64,000 nucleotides of DNA from Paracoccaceae bacterium (GTDB lineage: Bacteria > Pseudomonadota > Alphaproteobacteria > Rhodobacterales > Rhodobacteraceae). Within the stretch, counting starts at the first letter, position 1, and the number at the start of each line of letters is the position of its first letter. The position numbers were made by a program, and so were the translations under genes. Under the pieces are notes generated by a model, which searched no databases, had not been told where the DNA came from, and worked only from the letters and a program-made list of their open reading frames with translations. Location of the stretch: positions 62,001 through 126,000 of the forward strand of contig JAFMHK010000003.1 in NCBI GenBank assembly GCA_017854585.1. The letters are read 5' to 3'. This document shows, one piece after another, positions 43,134 to 51,859 of this stretch.

Positions 43134-44668
43134 GTTGGCTTCTTGCGGCCCCGATCATCATTCCGTTCGCGACGGCGGTTCTGGCGTTCCTGTTTCGTAA
43201 CGGCCCCGAGGGGCGGTGGATTTCGATCATCGGGGCCGCAGGCCTGCTGATCGCCAGCGGTATCTTGATGGCCGAGGTGCTGGCTGAAGGCGTGGTTGCC
43301 GCACAGATGGGCCAATGGGGCGCGCCCTTCGGCATCACGCTGGTGGCCGATCTGCTGAGCGCGGTCATGGTCGTGATCACGGGTATCACGGGGTTGGCCG
43401 TGGCGATCTATGCGCTGGCCGACATTGAGGAGCGGTTGGAGAAGCTGGGCTATCACGCGCTTTTTCAGGTGCTGCTGGCGGGTGTCTGCGGCGCGTTCCT
43501 GACCGGTGACCTGTTCAACCTGTATGTCTGGTTCGAAGTGATGCTGATTGCGTCATTCGGGTTGCTGGTCTTGGGCGGGCGGCGCGACCAATTGGACGGC
43601 GGCATCAAGTATGTGACGCTGAACCTGGTGTCGACCATCTTGTTCCTGAGCGGCATCGGCCTGCTTTACGGCATGACAGGCACGTTGAACATGGCGGACC
43701 TGCATGGTGCCGTGCAGGAGGTGGAGAACCAAGGCCTGCTGGTGGTTGTCGCGGTGATGTTCATGATCGCTTTCGGCGTGAAGGCGGCGGTGTTCCCATT
43801 GTTCTTCTGGCTGCCTGCGTCCTACCACACGCCCAGCGTGGCGGTGTCGGCGATCTTTGCGGGCTTGTTGACCAAGGTGGGGGTCTATGCCCTGATCCGC
43901 ATGTTCACGCTGGTCTTCACCACGGATATTGCATTCACGCACACGATCTTGTTGTGGGTGGCCGGATTTACCATGGTGACGGGTGTTCTGGGCGCTGCGG
44001 CGATGAATGATTTCCGGCGCATCCTGAGTTTTCACATCGTCAGCCAGATTGGCTACATGATCTTGGGTCTGGCGTTGTACACCCCCTTGGCCATCGTCGG
44101 CGCAGTGTTCTATCTGGTTCACCACATTATTGTGAAAGCGAACCTGTTTCTGGTTGCGGGCGTGGCGCGGCGGATTGCCGGATCAACCGATTTGTCGGCC
44201 ATCGGGGGGCTTTACAAGACCGCCCCATGGCTGGCGTTCCTGTTCCTGATCCCGGCCTTCTCACTGGCCGGGTTCCCACCGCTATCGGGGTTTTGGGCGA
44301 AATATGTGCTGGTCAAGGCCGCGATCGATGCCGAGGCCTATGTCATCGCGGGAACGGCTTTGGTGGTGGGTTTGCTGACGATCTATTCCATGACCAAGAT
44401 CTGGGGCGCGGCGTTCTGGAAACCGCATCCGGGCGGTTTGCAGCCCAAGCTTAGCAGCCTTGCACCGCGAGACCGGGCTGCCTTGCTGGTGCCGATCGCA
44501 TCGCTGGCGGCGCTGACGTGCATCATCGGATTGTTTCCCGAACCCTTCGTACAGTTCGCGGAACGGGCAGCGGATCAATTGCTGGATCCAAGCGCCTATG
44601 TTGCGGCCGTGCTGGGTGCCGACGAGGTCGGTTTGACGGGTCTGGCCGCGCTGGAGGTGACGGAATGA
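43130..44668 (+). CDS. mrpD: Mrp antiporter subunit D (NuoM/N-like)
   Basis: 512 residues, about 14 membrane segments. Glu of WFEVMLIASFGLLVL near 134, Lys in VKAAVFPLFFWLP near 219 and LTKVGVYALIR near 251 are the charged residues expected of the ion path. FRRILSFHIVSQIGYMILG near 291 is typical of MrpD/NuoN. It overlaps its neighbours at both ends. Confidence 0.94.
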   Translation: MSWLLAAPIIIPFATAVLAFLFRNGPEGRWISIIGAAGLLIASGILMAEVLAEGVVAAQMGQWGAPFGITLVADLLSAVMVVITGITGLAVAIYALADIEERLEKLGYHALFQVLLAGVCGAFLTGDLFNLYVWFEVMLIASFGLLVLGGRRDQLDGGIKYVTLNLVSTILFLSGIGLLYGMTGTLNMADLHGAVQEVENQGLLVVVAVMFMIAFGVKAAVFPLFFWLPASYHTPSVAVSAIFAGLLTKVGVYALIRMFTLVFTTDIAFTHTILLWVAGFTMVTGVLGAAAMNDFRRILSFHIVSQIGYMILGLALYTPLAIVGAVFYLVHHIIVKANLFLVAGVARRIAGSTDLSAIGGLYKTAPWLAFLFLIPAFSLAGFPPLSGFWAKYVLVKAAIDAEAYVIAGTALVVGLLTIYSMTKIWGAAFWKPHPGGLQPKLSSLAPRDRAALLVPIASLAALTCIIGLFPEPFVQFAERAADQLLDPSAYVAAVLGADEVGLTGLAALEVTE

Positions 44669-45141
44669 ATATCTTTGGCCTCAACATTGCGCTGGCGGTT
44701 GCGTGGGCGGCCCTGACGGGGAATGTCACGCTTGCCGGGCTGGCGGTGGGCTTTGGGATCGGATCCGCCGCGCTGTATCTGACGAAATCCCTGTTTCCGG
44801 GGTGCGACCGGTATTTCCGGCGCGCATGGCTTTGGGGCAAGCTGATCGTGATGTTCTTGTATGAGCTGATCATCAGTTCGATCCAAGTGGTCTGGGATGT
44901 TCTGACCCCGACCCACAAGGCGCGGCCCGGCATTATTTCCATGCCGCTCGATGCCATGACCGAGATGGAGGTGTTGCTGGTGACCAACCTGATCACCCTG
45001 ACGCCGGGAACCTTGTCGCTGGATGTGACCGAGGACTGCAACACGCTATATATTCACGCGATGTTCGCCGACGATCCGGACGCCATTCGCAAGCAATTGA
45101 AAGACGGGATGGAGCGTTGGGTTTTGGAGGCCATGGAATGA
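44665..45141 (+). CDS. mrpE: Mrp antiporter subunit E
   Basis: 158 residues from the ATG overlapping the mrpD stop. Two or three membrane segments at the N terminus, then TNLITLTPGTLSLDVTEDC near 110-128, the MrpE signature, and a cytoplasmic C-terminal domain. Required for assembly of the Mrp complex. Confidence 0.93.
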   Translation: MNIFGLNIALAVAWAALTGNVTLAGLAVGFGIGSAALYLTKSLFPGCDRYFRRAWLWGKLIVMFLYELIISSIQVVWDVLTPTHKARPGIISMPLDAMTEMEVLLVTNLITLTPGTLSLDVTEDCNTLYIHAMFADDPDAIRKQLKDGMERWVLEAME

Positions 45142-45455
45142 ACGAGATGGATATTCTGGGGACGGCCGTCGATATTTCCTTTGTGCTGGTGATGCTGGGC
45201 GTGGCGTTTGCGTTCGTGCGCCTAATCAAGGGGCCAAGCTTGCCCGACCGGATCGTGGCGCTGGATATGATGACCGTTCTGATCGTGTCGTTCTGCGGGC
45301 TTTACGCGATCTTGTCGGAGGACACTGCATTCGTGGATGTGGCGATTGTGCTGGCGCTGGTGGGCTTCTTGGCGACTGTCGCGTTGGCGCGGTTCGTGGA
45401 ACGGCGGCAGGCCGGCATTGGCGACAGTGGGTCGAAGCCGGAGGATGCATCATGA
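45138..45455 (+). CDS. mrpF: Mrp antiporter subunit F
   Basis: 105 residues from the ATG overlapping the mrpE stop. Three membrane segments with RLIKGPSLPDRIVALDMM near 25-42, the MrpF hallmark. The C-terminal 20 residues are hydrophilic and not conserved. It overlaps mrpG by ATGA. Confidence 0.93.
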   Translation: MNEMDILGTAVDISFVLVMLGVAFAFVRLIKGPSLPDRIVALDMMTVLIVSFCGLYAILSEDTAFVDVAIVLALVGFLATVALARFVERRQAGIGDSGSKPEDAS

Positions 45456-45787
45456 TTGCGGAGATCATTATCGCGGCGCTGGTGCTGCTGGGCGGCTTCT
45501 TTTGTTTCGTGGCGGGGTTGGGCGTATTGCGCCTGCCCGATGTGTTGATCCGGATGCACGCATCGACCAAGGCCGGCACCTTGGGGTCAGGCCTGATCCT
45601 TGCGGCCGTGGCTGTTTATTTTGCCGATACGGCCACGATCACCCGCGCGGTGGCGACGATCTTGTTTCTGCTGATCACGACGCCCGTTGCAGCGCATCTG
45701 ATCGGGCGGGCGGCGTTCAAGGTTGGCGTGCCCCTGTGGAACACCAAGGTCGAGGATGGGGCCGCCGAAAAGCTGCACCGGAAATAG
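45452..45787 (+). CDS. mrpG: Mrp antiporter subunit G
   Basis: 111 residues, three membrane segments, with GVLRLPDVLIRMHASTKAGTLG near 28-49, the MrpG signature (shown partly). Last gene of the set; a convergent phosphatase gene ends 31 bases on. All seven subunits are therefore present in one operon, as needed for Na+ or K+/H+ exchange at alkaline pH or high salt. Confidence 0.93.
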   Translation: MIAEIIIAALVLLGGFFCFVAGLGVLRLPDVLIRMHASTKAGTLGSGLILAAVAVYFADTATITRAVATILFLLITTPVAAHLIGRAAFKVGVPLWNTKVEDGAAEKLHRK

Positions 45788-45818
45788 CCCGGTCCGCAGC
45801 CGGGCATGGGCCGTGCTG

Positions 45819-46628
45819 TCACGTTTGTAGGAAGTGCTGCGTGCCATCGGGTTGGATCGCGCAGGTTGTCAGCCGCCCGGTGCGCCATGCGCCGGTATCG
45901 ATGTTGATGCGCCCGTCGGTGGCGGTGGGGGCTTCCACCTCGGTGTGGCCATGGGCGATCCACACGCCGTCGCCCCTTGGCATGCTGTCAAATTCCGGGT
46001 GCCCCCATGTCAGCACGCGGGGGCTTTGTTCGGCCATCGGATAACGCGGGTCCGCGCCCGCATGCACCACCCACAGATTGCCCGAATGCCAAGACAGGGG
46101 CCGCGCGGCCAGCCAATCGGCCATGCCTTCGGGCAGGTGAGCGCGCAGATCGCGGGCGGTTTTCGCGAAATCCTGTGCCGATGAACCGGCCCCCAAGGAC
46201 GCGGTGTGCAGCCCGAAACTGTCTAATGTGGGAAGGGCGCCCGACCTGAGCCAGCGCGGGCCGCGCGTCGCAGGGTCGGTCAGGAAATCCAGCAACATTC
46301 GTTCGTGATTGCCCATCAGGCAGGTGACGTTGTCGGCAAAATCGGTTGAGAGTTCGCGCAGCCGCGCCAGCACCAGCGTGCTGTCCGGGCCGTGGTCGAT
46401 GTAGTCGCCCACGAAAACGAGGTGCGGATCGGCAGCCTTGGTGCCGCCGATATGGGCATCGATCAGTTCCAACATCTGTTCCAGAAGATCAACGCGCCCG
46501 TGGATGTCGCCGACCACGTATGTGGTCTGGGCGGGCAGTGGCAGAACCACCGTATCGGGGTCAGGGGCGTTGGTGCGTGGGGCGCTGCCGCCGCGCCCGC
46601 CAAGCAGGGATTTCATTGACCTCATCAT
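45819..46628 (-). CDS. Metallophosphatase of the PPP/ApaH type
   Basis: 269 residues from the ATG at 46628 (an ATG at 46616 is close and equally possible; a start at 46733 would overlap the neighbour). Metal motifs: GDIHGR near 41, GDYIDHGPDS near 74, GNHER near 105, and later a HAG at about 184 and HGHTE near 223. This is the layout of serine/threonine or diadenosine-tetraphosphate phosphatases. It is 53 bases downstream of the ABC permease gene on the same strand. The target is unknown. Confidence 0.87.
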   Translation of the reverse strand: MMRSMKSLLGGRGGSAPRTNAPDPDTVVLPLPAQTTYVVGDIHGRVDLLEQMLELIDAHIGGTKAADPHLVFVGDYIDHGPDSTLVLARLRELSTDFADNVTCLMGNHERMLLDFLTDPATRGPRWLRSGALPTLDSFGLHTASLGAGSSAQDFAKTARDLRAHLPEGMADWLAARPLSWHSGNLWVVHAGADPRYPMAEQSPRVLTWGHPEFDSMPRGDGVWIAHGHTEVEAPTATDGRINIDTGAWRTGRLTTCAIQPDGTQHFLQT

Positions 46629-46681
46629 GTTGTCTGAGGTGCGCGTGCGGGACGCAAATGGCAAGGGGAAAGCACGGATTG

Positions 46682-49207
46682 TTATTCCCGCGCGCGCAAA
46701 ACGCGTGCCGGCCGCGCAGCAAGGGGCCGCCACGCAAAGGCCAGCCCCGCGATCAACGTGGCCATTGCACCGCCCAAAATGATTGCGACCGCCGAGATCG
46801 GCTCAAACGTATAGCTGCTGTTCATGACGAACGTCATGACCGCCCACCCGCCAAGCGCGCCCGCCGCAATTGCCACGATCCCCGCCGCAGCCCCCAACAT
46901 TGCCGAACGCAGTGCGAAGCTGGCCAAGATCTGGCCACGTGTGGCGCCGACGGTCTTGAGGACCGCCGCCTCGAATACGCGGCGGCGTTCGCCTGCGGCA
47001 GCGGCACCGATCAGGACGACGAAGCCGGTCAGAAGCGTGGCGGCGGCCCCGTAGGATGTGGCGGCAGCCAGCCCGCGCAGGGCATCGGCCACCTGATCCA
47101 AGGCATCGCGGACACGTATCGCGGTGATGTTGGGCGCGTCCCCCGCCACATCGCGCAGGATGGCGGCCTCGGCCGTTTCATCGGCATAGACCGTGGCGAT
47201 GTTGGTGTGGGGCGCGCCAGCAAGGGCGGCGGCATTCATGGTAATGACAAAGCCGATCCCGGCGTTTTCGAACCGGACGTCGCGGAGTGCGGCGATGGTG
47301 GCGGTGAAGTCGCGCGCGAGGATATTGACCGTGATCGTATCACCGATGCGCAGGCCGATCTCCTCGGCCTCTTCTGCGGCAAAGGCGATCAGCGGGGAGC
47401 CGTCATAGTCGTCGGGCCACCATTCGCCCGCGACGATTTCGTCGGCAGGTGGTGGGGTGGTCATGTAGGTCACGCCACGGTCGCCTTGAATCACCCAGTG
47501 ATCGCCGGCAACCGTAGCGGCGGGTTGGCCGTTGATGCGGGTGATGATGCCGCGCAGCATCGGCGCGGTATCGACACGGGACACGGCCGGGTCGTTTTCG
47601 ACCCGCGCAAGGAAGGCGGGCAGTTGGTCGTTCTGGATGTCGACGAAGAAATATGACGGCGCAACAGTCGGCAGGTCGCGCTGAATTGCAGCGCGCAGGT
47701 TGCTGTCGATCTGGCCGACGGCAGCCAGCACGGTCAGGCCAAGCCCAAGCGAGAGGACGACACTGGTCGCCTCTGATCCCGGGCCGCCCACGGCACCAAG
47801 GGCGAGGCGCAGGGCGGTGTGCCCCCTGACGGCACGGGTGCGGGCCAGCCTGCCGGTCAGAGCTCGGACGCCAAGGGCGGCAAGGGTCAGGATGAGGAGC
47901 GCGGCAAGAATGCCGCCTGCCGCGCCCAACGCCAGACGCGGGATACCCGACAACCAGACGGCAACGCCGATGAGGCAAATCGCGAGACCAGCGATGGTCG
48001 CGATCCAGATCGGGCGGGGCAAATTGCGCGTTCCCCCCGTGGCATCGCGAAACAGCGCGGCGGCGCGGACCTGTTCCGTGCGCGCCAAGGGCCAGAGCGT
48101 GAAGATCAATGCCGTGAGCGCGCCGTAGAGAGCTGCCTCGAACAGGGGGCCGGCATAGACGTTGAAGGCCACCGGAAGCGGGAGTTGCGCGGCGATGAGC
48201 GGTGCAAAAGCAAGCGGCAGTGCCGCCCCCAGCCCCAGCCCCAGCAAAATGCCCACAGCGGACAGCAGGCCGATTTGCAGGAAATAGGCGGTAAAGATGG
48301 TGCGCCCCTCGGCCCCAAGGGTCTTGAGCGTGGCAATCGTGGCGATCTTGCCATCCAGATAGGCGCGCACGGCAGAAGAAATGCCGACCCCGCCGACGGC
48401 AAGCCCGGCAAGGCCGACCAACACAAGGAACGCGCCGATGCGGTTGAGGAAAGTCTGAATGCCGGGTGCCGCATTGCGGGCATCGCGCCAGCGCAGGCCG
48501 GTATCGCGGAAAAGCATCTCGGCCTCGGCGCTGAGGCGGTCGAGGTCCGCGCCCGGCGGCAGGTCCAGCCGGTATTGCGTATCGAAAAGCGTGCCGGGCG
48601 ACAGCAGGCCCGAGGTCGCAAGCCCATCAAGGGTTACGATCGTGCGGGGGCCAAGCCCGAAGCCGCCGGATGCGCCGTCGGGTTCGGTGACAAGCGCTGC
48701 GCGAAGTTGGAAGTCCTGTGTGCCGAGGCGGAAGACATCGCCGATGTGCAGACCCAGCCTGTCGATGAGCAGTTGTTGCATCACCGCGCCGGGATAGTCG
48801 GTTGTGGCCAATGCCTGCGCCAGTGGGATGGCCGGAGCGAGCGCGACCGCGCCGATCAGGGGATAGGCGTCATCGACCCCGCGCACCTGCGTCAGGCCGC
48901 GTTCCGCCGCCCCATCACGGTCAACCACGACCATCGACCGGAAATCGACCGTTTCTGAGACGCCATCAGCCACACGGTCCATGAACGCGCGTTCTGCGGG
49001 TGAGGCAAAGCGGTAGGTGAACGACATCTGTGCATCGCCCCCCAGAATGATCGCGCCTTCGTTGGCGAGCCCTGTCTGGATCGACACGCGGACCGAGCCG
49101 ACAGCCGCGATGGCCGCGACCCCAAGTGCGAGACAGGCGAGGAAGATGCGAAACCCGCGCAGGCCGCCGCGCAATTCCCGTTTCGCGATCCGCCAGGCGT
49201 TGATCAT
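46682..49207 (-). CDS. FtsX-family ABC exporter permease (YbbP-like)
   Basis: 841 residues from the ATG overlapping the upstream stop (ATGA). Membrane segment near 18-38, then a large periplasmic MacB-like domain, two FtsX blocks (about 250-430 and 700-835) and about ten segments overall. The arrangement matches E. coli YbbP, which works with YbbA near TesA. The likely role is transport or extraction of lipid or lipoprotein-like substrates at the inner membrane; the actual substrate is not known. Confidence 0.88.
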   Translation of the reverse strand: MINAWRIAKRELRGGLRGFRIFLACLALGVAAIAAVGSVRVSIQTGLANEGAIILGGDAQMSFTYRFASPAERAFMDRVADGVSETVDFRSMVVVDRDGAAERGLTQVRGVDDAYPLIGAVALAPAIPLAQALATTDYPGAVMQQLLIDRLGLHIGDVFRLGTQDFQLRAALVTEPDGASGGFGLGPRTIVTLDGLATSGLLSPGTLFDTQYRLDLPPGADLDRLSAEAEMLFRDTGLRWRDARNAAPGIQTFLNRIGAFLVLVGLAGLAVGGVGISSAVRAYLDGKIATIATLKTLGAEGRTIFTAYFLQIGLLSAVGILLGLGLGAALPLAFAPLIAAQLPLPVAFNVYAGPLFEAALYGALTALIFTLWPLARTEQVRAAALFRDATGGTRNLPRPIWIATIAGLAICLIGVAVWLSGIPRLALGAAGGILAALLILTLAALGVRALTGRLARTRAVRGHTALRLALGAVGGPGSEATSVVLSLGLGLTVLAAVGQIDSNLRAAIQRDLPTVAPSYFFVDIQNDQLPAFLARVENDPAVSRVDTAPMLRGIITRINGQPAATVAGDHWVIQGDRGVTYMTTPPPADEIVAGEWWPDDYDGSPLIAFAAEEAEEIGLRIGDTITVNILARDFTATIAALRDVRFENAGIGFVITMNAAALAGAPHTNIATVYADETAEAAILRDVAGDAPNITAIRVRDALDQVADALRGLAAATSYGAAATLLTGFVVLIGAAAAGERRRVFEAAVLKTVGATRGQILASFALRSAMLGAAAGIVAIAAGALGGWAVMTFVMNSSYTFEPISAVAIILGGAMATLIAGLAFAWRPLAARPARVLRARE

Positions 49208-49569
49208 TCCGTCTGGGCTTTCTGGGCGTTCCAAGCCGGCGCAGTGCGTTCGATCAGGTCGCCAGCGGTGTAGCTGGCGGCGGCATGGTTGTCTTGCGGG
49301 TGGAAATAGACATCGACCCGCGCGCCCCGCAAAAGCGTTTCGATCAGTTCGGGCAGCGGGAAGCGCAACACATGATCAACATTGCCGACATGCAAGAAGC
49401 GCAACAAACCCGGCATGTCATGCAGACGCGGGGGCAAGGTATGGGCATGCGCCCATTCGGTCAGGGCAACGACGCCTTCGCCCGGCTCGATCAGCGGCGG
49501 GTCAAGGGTTAGGACCTGATCGGGTTCGATCCTCCCAAGGTGGGTGAAACTGACGCCAAGTAGCCTCAT
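49204..49569 (-). CDS. Small protein between YbbA- and YbbP-like genes
   Basis: 121 residues, no signal peptide or membrane segment, with LHDMPGLLRFLHVGNVDHVLRF near 49-70 (shown in part) and HPQDNHAAASYTAGDLIER near 90. I do not recognise a family. It overlaps both the ATPase and permease genes by ATGA, so it is translated with them. E. coli has no gene at this place, so it may be a lineage-specific exporter accessory. Confidence 0.75.
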   Translation of the reverse strand: MRLLGVSFTHLGRIEPDQVLTLDPPLIEPGEGVVALTEWAHAHTLPPRLHDMPGLLRFLHVGNVDHVLRFPLPELIETLLRGARVDVYFHPQDNHAAASYTAGDLIERTAPAWNAQKAQTE

Positions 49570-50261
49570 TCCGCAGCATCCTTCAGGGCTTCGTGCGCGA
49601 TCCTGCCATCACGGAGGTGGATGTTGCGGTCACATCTGGCGGCAAGGTCGGGGGCATGTGTGACCAGCACCAGCGTTGCGCCATGCCGGTCGCGCAGGCC
49701 CATCAACAGGTCCATGATCGCATCGCCGTTGGGGCCATCGAGATTGCCGGTGGGTTCATCGGCCAGCAAGATTGCGGGGCGGGGGGCGGCCGCACGGGCC
49801 AGCGCCACCCGCTGTTGTTCGCCACCCGACATCTGGTTCGGATAATGATGGATCCGCGACGCAAGGCCGACGGCGGTCAATTCCGCCTCGGCCCGGTCAA
49901 AGGCATCGGCATGACCCGCCAGTTCAAGGGGCGTCGCGACGTTTTCCAGCGCGGTCATTGTCGGGATCAGGTGGAAGGATTGGAACACCACCCCCATATG
50001 TTGGCGGCGAAAGCGGGCCAACTGGTCTTCGTTCATCGTGGTGAGGTCATGCCCAAGCGCCATTACCTGCCCCCCGGTGGCCTGTTCCAGCCCGCCCATC
50101 AACATGAGGAGAGATGATTTGCCCGACCCCGATGGACCCGTCAGCCCGACCGTTTCGCCCCGGCAGATATCCAGTGTGATCCCGTGCAAGATGTCCACGG
50201 GCCCCGCATTGCCATCCAGTGACAGGCGCGCATCGGTCAGGGAAAGGATCGTGTCGGGCAT
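49566..50261 (-). CDS. ABC exporter ATPase (YbbA/LolD-like)
   Basis: 231 residues from the ATG at 50261. Walker A GPSGSGKSS near 40, VFQSFHLIPTMTALENV near 89, signature MSGGEQQRVALARA near 142 and Walker B ILLADEPTGNLD near 163 are intact. It belongs to the MacB/LolD/FtsE group. Its ATG overlaps that of the divergent TesA gene (CATG, 50259-50262), so both genes must use promoters inside each other's 5' coding ends. Confidence 0.92.
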   Translation of the reverse strand: MPDTILSLTDARLSLDGNAGPVDILHGITLDICRGETVGLTGPSGSGKSSLLMLMGGLEQATGGQVMALGHDLTTMNEDQLARFRRQHMGVVFQSFHLIPTMTALENVATPLELAGHADAFDRAEAELTAVGLASRIHHYPNQMSGGEQQRVALARAAAPRPAILLADEPTGNLDGPNGDAIMDLLMGLRDRHGATLVLVTHAPDLAARCDRNIHLRDGRIAHEALKDAAE

Positions 50262-50949
50262 GGCTGAACGCTTTGGTCTACTTTGGCACTTGGCATATGG
50301 GGCCGGGAGGGGGCTGGGCAAGGCGGGAATGGCATTGACGCTATTTGCCGGTGTGGCTGTGGCGGATGAGGTAACGATTGCGGCGCTGGGCGATAGCCTG
50401 ACCCAAGGTTATGGTCTGCCGCTGGAACAGGGGTTCGTGCCGCAGCTTGAGGCGTGGCTGCGCGCGCAGGGCCATGCGGTGACGGTGCTGAACGCCGGGG
50501 TGTCGGGCGACACGACGGCAGGTGGACTGGCGCGGGTCGAATGGACCCTGACGCCTGAGGTGGACGCGATGATCGTCGCGCTGGGCGGCAATGACCTGCT
50601 GCGTGGGATTGACCCCGCTGTGAGCCGGGAGAACCTTGCGGGGATCCTTGAGGTGACGCAGGCGGCAGGTCTGCCCGTGCTGTTGGCGGGACTGCCTGCG
50701 CCGGGAAATTACGGGCCGGATTATCAGGCGGCATTCAATGCCATGTTCCCTGAATTGGCCGAAACATACGGCACGCTTTATGCCGAGAACTTCTTGGGCG
50801 GCTTGGGTGATGCGGCGGGTGCAGACCCCTTGGTGATCGCCCGGCTCATGCAGTCCGATGGGATACACCCGAGTGCGGACGGCGTGGCCTTGATGGTCGC
50901 GGCATTGGGCCCGCAGGTTGAGGCGCTGATTGGTCTGGTCGAGCAATAG
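50260..50949 (+). CDS. tesA: SGNH-fold thioesterase/arylesterase (TesA-like)
   Basis: 229 residues with a hydrophobic N-terminal signal-like region (about 20-37, ending at AVADE). SGNH catalytic blocks: GDSLTQGYG near 45 (nucleophile Ser), SGDTTAGG near 81, GGNDLLRG near 109 and DGIHPSADG near 205 (His). It hydrolyses acyl esters or acyl-CoA, probably in the periplasm. It faces the YbbA-like gene with overlapping start codons, the same pairing as in E. coli. Ribosome site GGGAAAGG is about 11 bases upstream. Confidence 0.92.
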   Translation: MAERFGLLWHLAYGAGRGLGKAGMALTLFAGVAVADEVTIAALGDSLTQGYGLPLEQGFVPQLEAWLRAQGHAVTVLNAGVSGDTTAGGLARVEWTLTPEVDAMIVALGGNDLLRGIDPAVSRENLAGILEVTQAAGLPVLLAGLPAPGNYGPDYQAAFNAMFPELAETYGTLYAENFLGGLGDAAGADPLVIARLMQSDGIHPSADGVALMVAALGPQVEALIGLVEQ

Positions 50950-50985
50950 ACGGCATCTTTCGTGATGGGCGACGCCCCCGTGATG

Positions 50986-51771
50986 TCAGCTCGTCGCAGG
51001 CGGCGCGAGGCGACTTCCTGTCGTGATCTGCGTGTCGGCATCGGCACAAAGACGACGGAGGTGCGCAGGGGGCACGATGTCGGTGACCCAGTGATCCAGC
51101 TGCGTCAGTTGGGCGATGCGGACCGGCGCCTTGCGGGTCAGTTTGGTGTGATCGGCCACCAGCATCGCGCTGCGGGCCTGATCAAGGATCGCGCGCGACA
51201 CGCGCACTTCATCCACGTCGAAGTCCAGAACATCGCCCTGTGCATCAAGGGCTGAACCGCCGATGACGGCGATATCGACCTTGAACTGGCGGATCGTCTG
51301 CACGGCCATATCGCCCACCAAGCCGCCATCGGTGCGTCGCAGACGACCGCCGGTCACGATGACCTCGGTCGTGGGATTTGTCGCAAGGATCTGTGCGACA
51401 TTCATGTTGTTGGTCACGACCATCAGATTTGGCGTATCGCGCAGCGCGCGGGCCACCGCCTCGGTCGTGGTGCCGATGTTGAGGAACAGGGACGCCCCCG
51501 GCGGGATCAGCGCGGCCGCCGCCCGCCCGATCGCCTCTTTCGCATCTGCATTCAGGCGGCGGCGATCCTCGTACCCGATGTTGGTCACGCCCGAGGGCAG
51601 GACCGCACCGCCGTGGATGCGGTCCAGCAAGTCGCCATCGCACAACTCGGCCAGATCGCGGCGAATGGTCTGCACGGTTACGGCGAAGTGGCTGGCCAGA
51701 TCATCAACCATCACACGCCCGGATTGGCGGGCGAGCGAGATGATGTCGGACTGGCGCGGTGTCAGAGGCAT
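50986..51771 (-). CDS. glpR: DeoR-family repressor of glycerol genes (GlpR-like)
   Basis: 261 residues from the ATG at 51771 (an in-frame ATG at 51801 falls in the operator-like repeats). N-terminal DeoR winged helix: TPRQSDIISLARQSGRVMVD near 4-23, and the DeoR signature DLASHFAVTVQTIRRDLAEL at 24-43. The sugar-phosphate domain has LFLNIGTTTEAVARAL near 100. It is divergent from glpD and flanked by two GlpR-like half-sites, so it most likely responds to glycerol 3-phosphate. Confidence 0.88.
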   Translation of the reverse strand: MPLTPRQSDIISLARQSGRVMVDDLASHFAVTVQTIRRDLAELCDGDLLDRIHGGAVLPSGVTNIGYEDRRRLNADAKEAIGRAAAALIPPGASLFLNIGTTTEAVARALRDTPNLMVVTNNMNVAQILATNPTTEVIVTGGRLRRTDGGLVGDMAVQTIRQFKVDIAVIGGSALDAQGDVLDFDVDEVRVSRAILDQARSAMLVADHTKLTRKAPVRIAQLTQLDHWVTDIVPPAHLRRLCADADTQITTGSRLAPPATS

Positions 51772-51789
51772 ATGACCGTCATAGCGAAT

Positions 51790-51830
51790 AAAATCGAACA
51801 TGAAAATTGACAAAACGAACATTGAGTGAA
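51790..51830. promoter_or_regulatory. Two direct repeats in the glpR-glpD gap (GlpR-like sites)
   Basis: CGAACAT occurs at 51795-51801 and CGAACAT(T) at 51816-51823, exactly 21 bp (two helical turns) apart, each in an AAAA-flanked block. Read on the minus strand they are ATGTTCG, matching the half-site of the E. coli GlpR operator as I recall it. They lie within 70 bp of both start codons. Confidence 0.6.
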
Positions 51831-51859
51831 AAGGGAGATAGCAACGGAGGCACCGAGTC

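Noticed and set aside
46346-47656. 436-codon plus-strand frame opposite the phosphatase and FtsX genes
   Set aside because: Crosses two genes on the other strand and has low-complexity Arg/Gly-rich composition.
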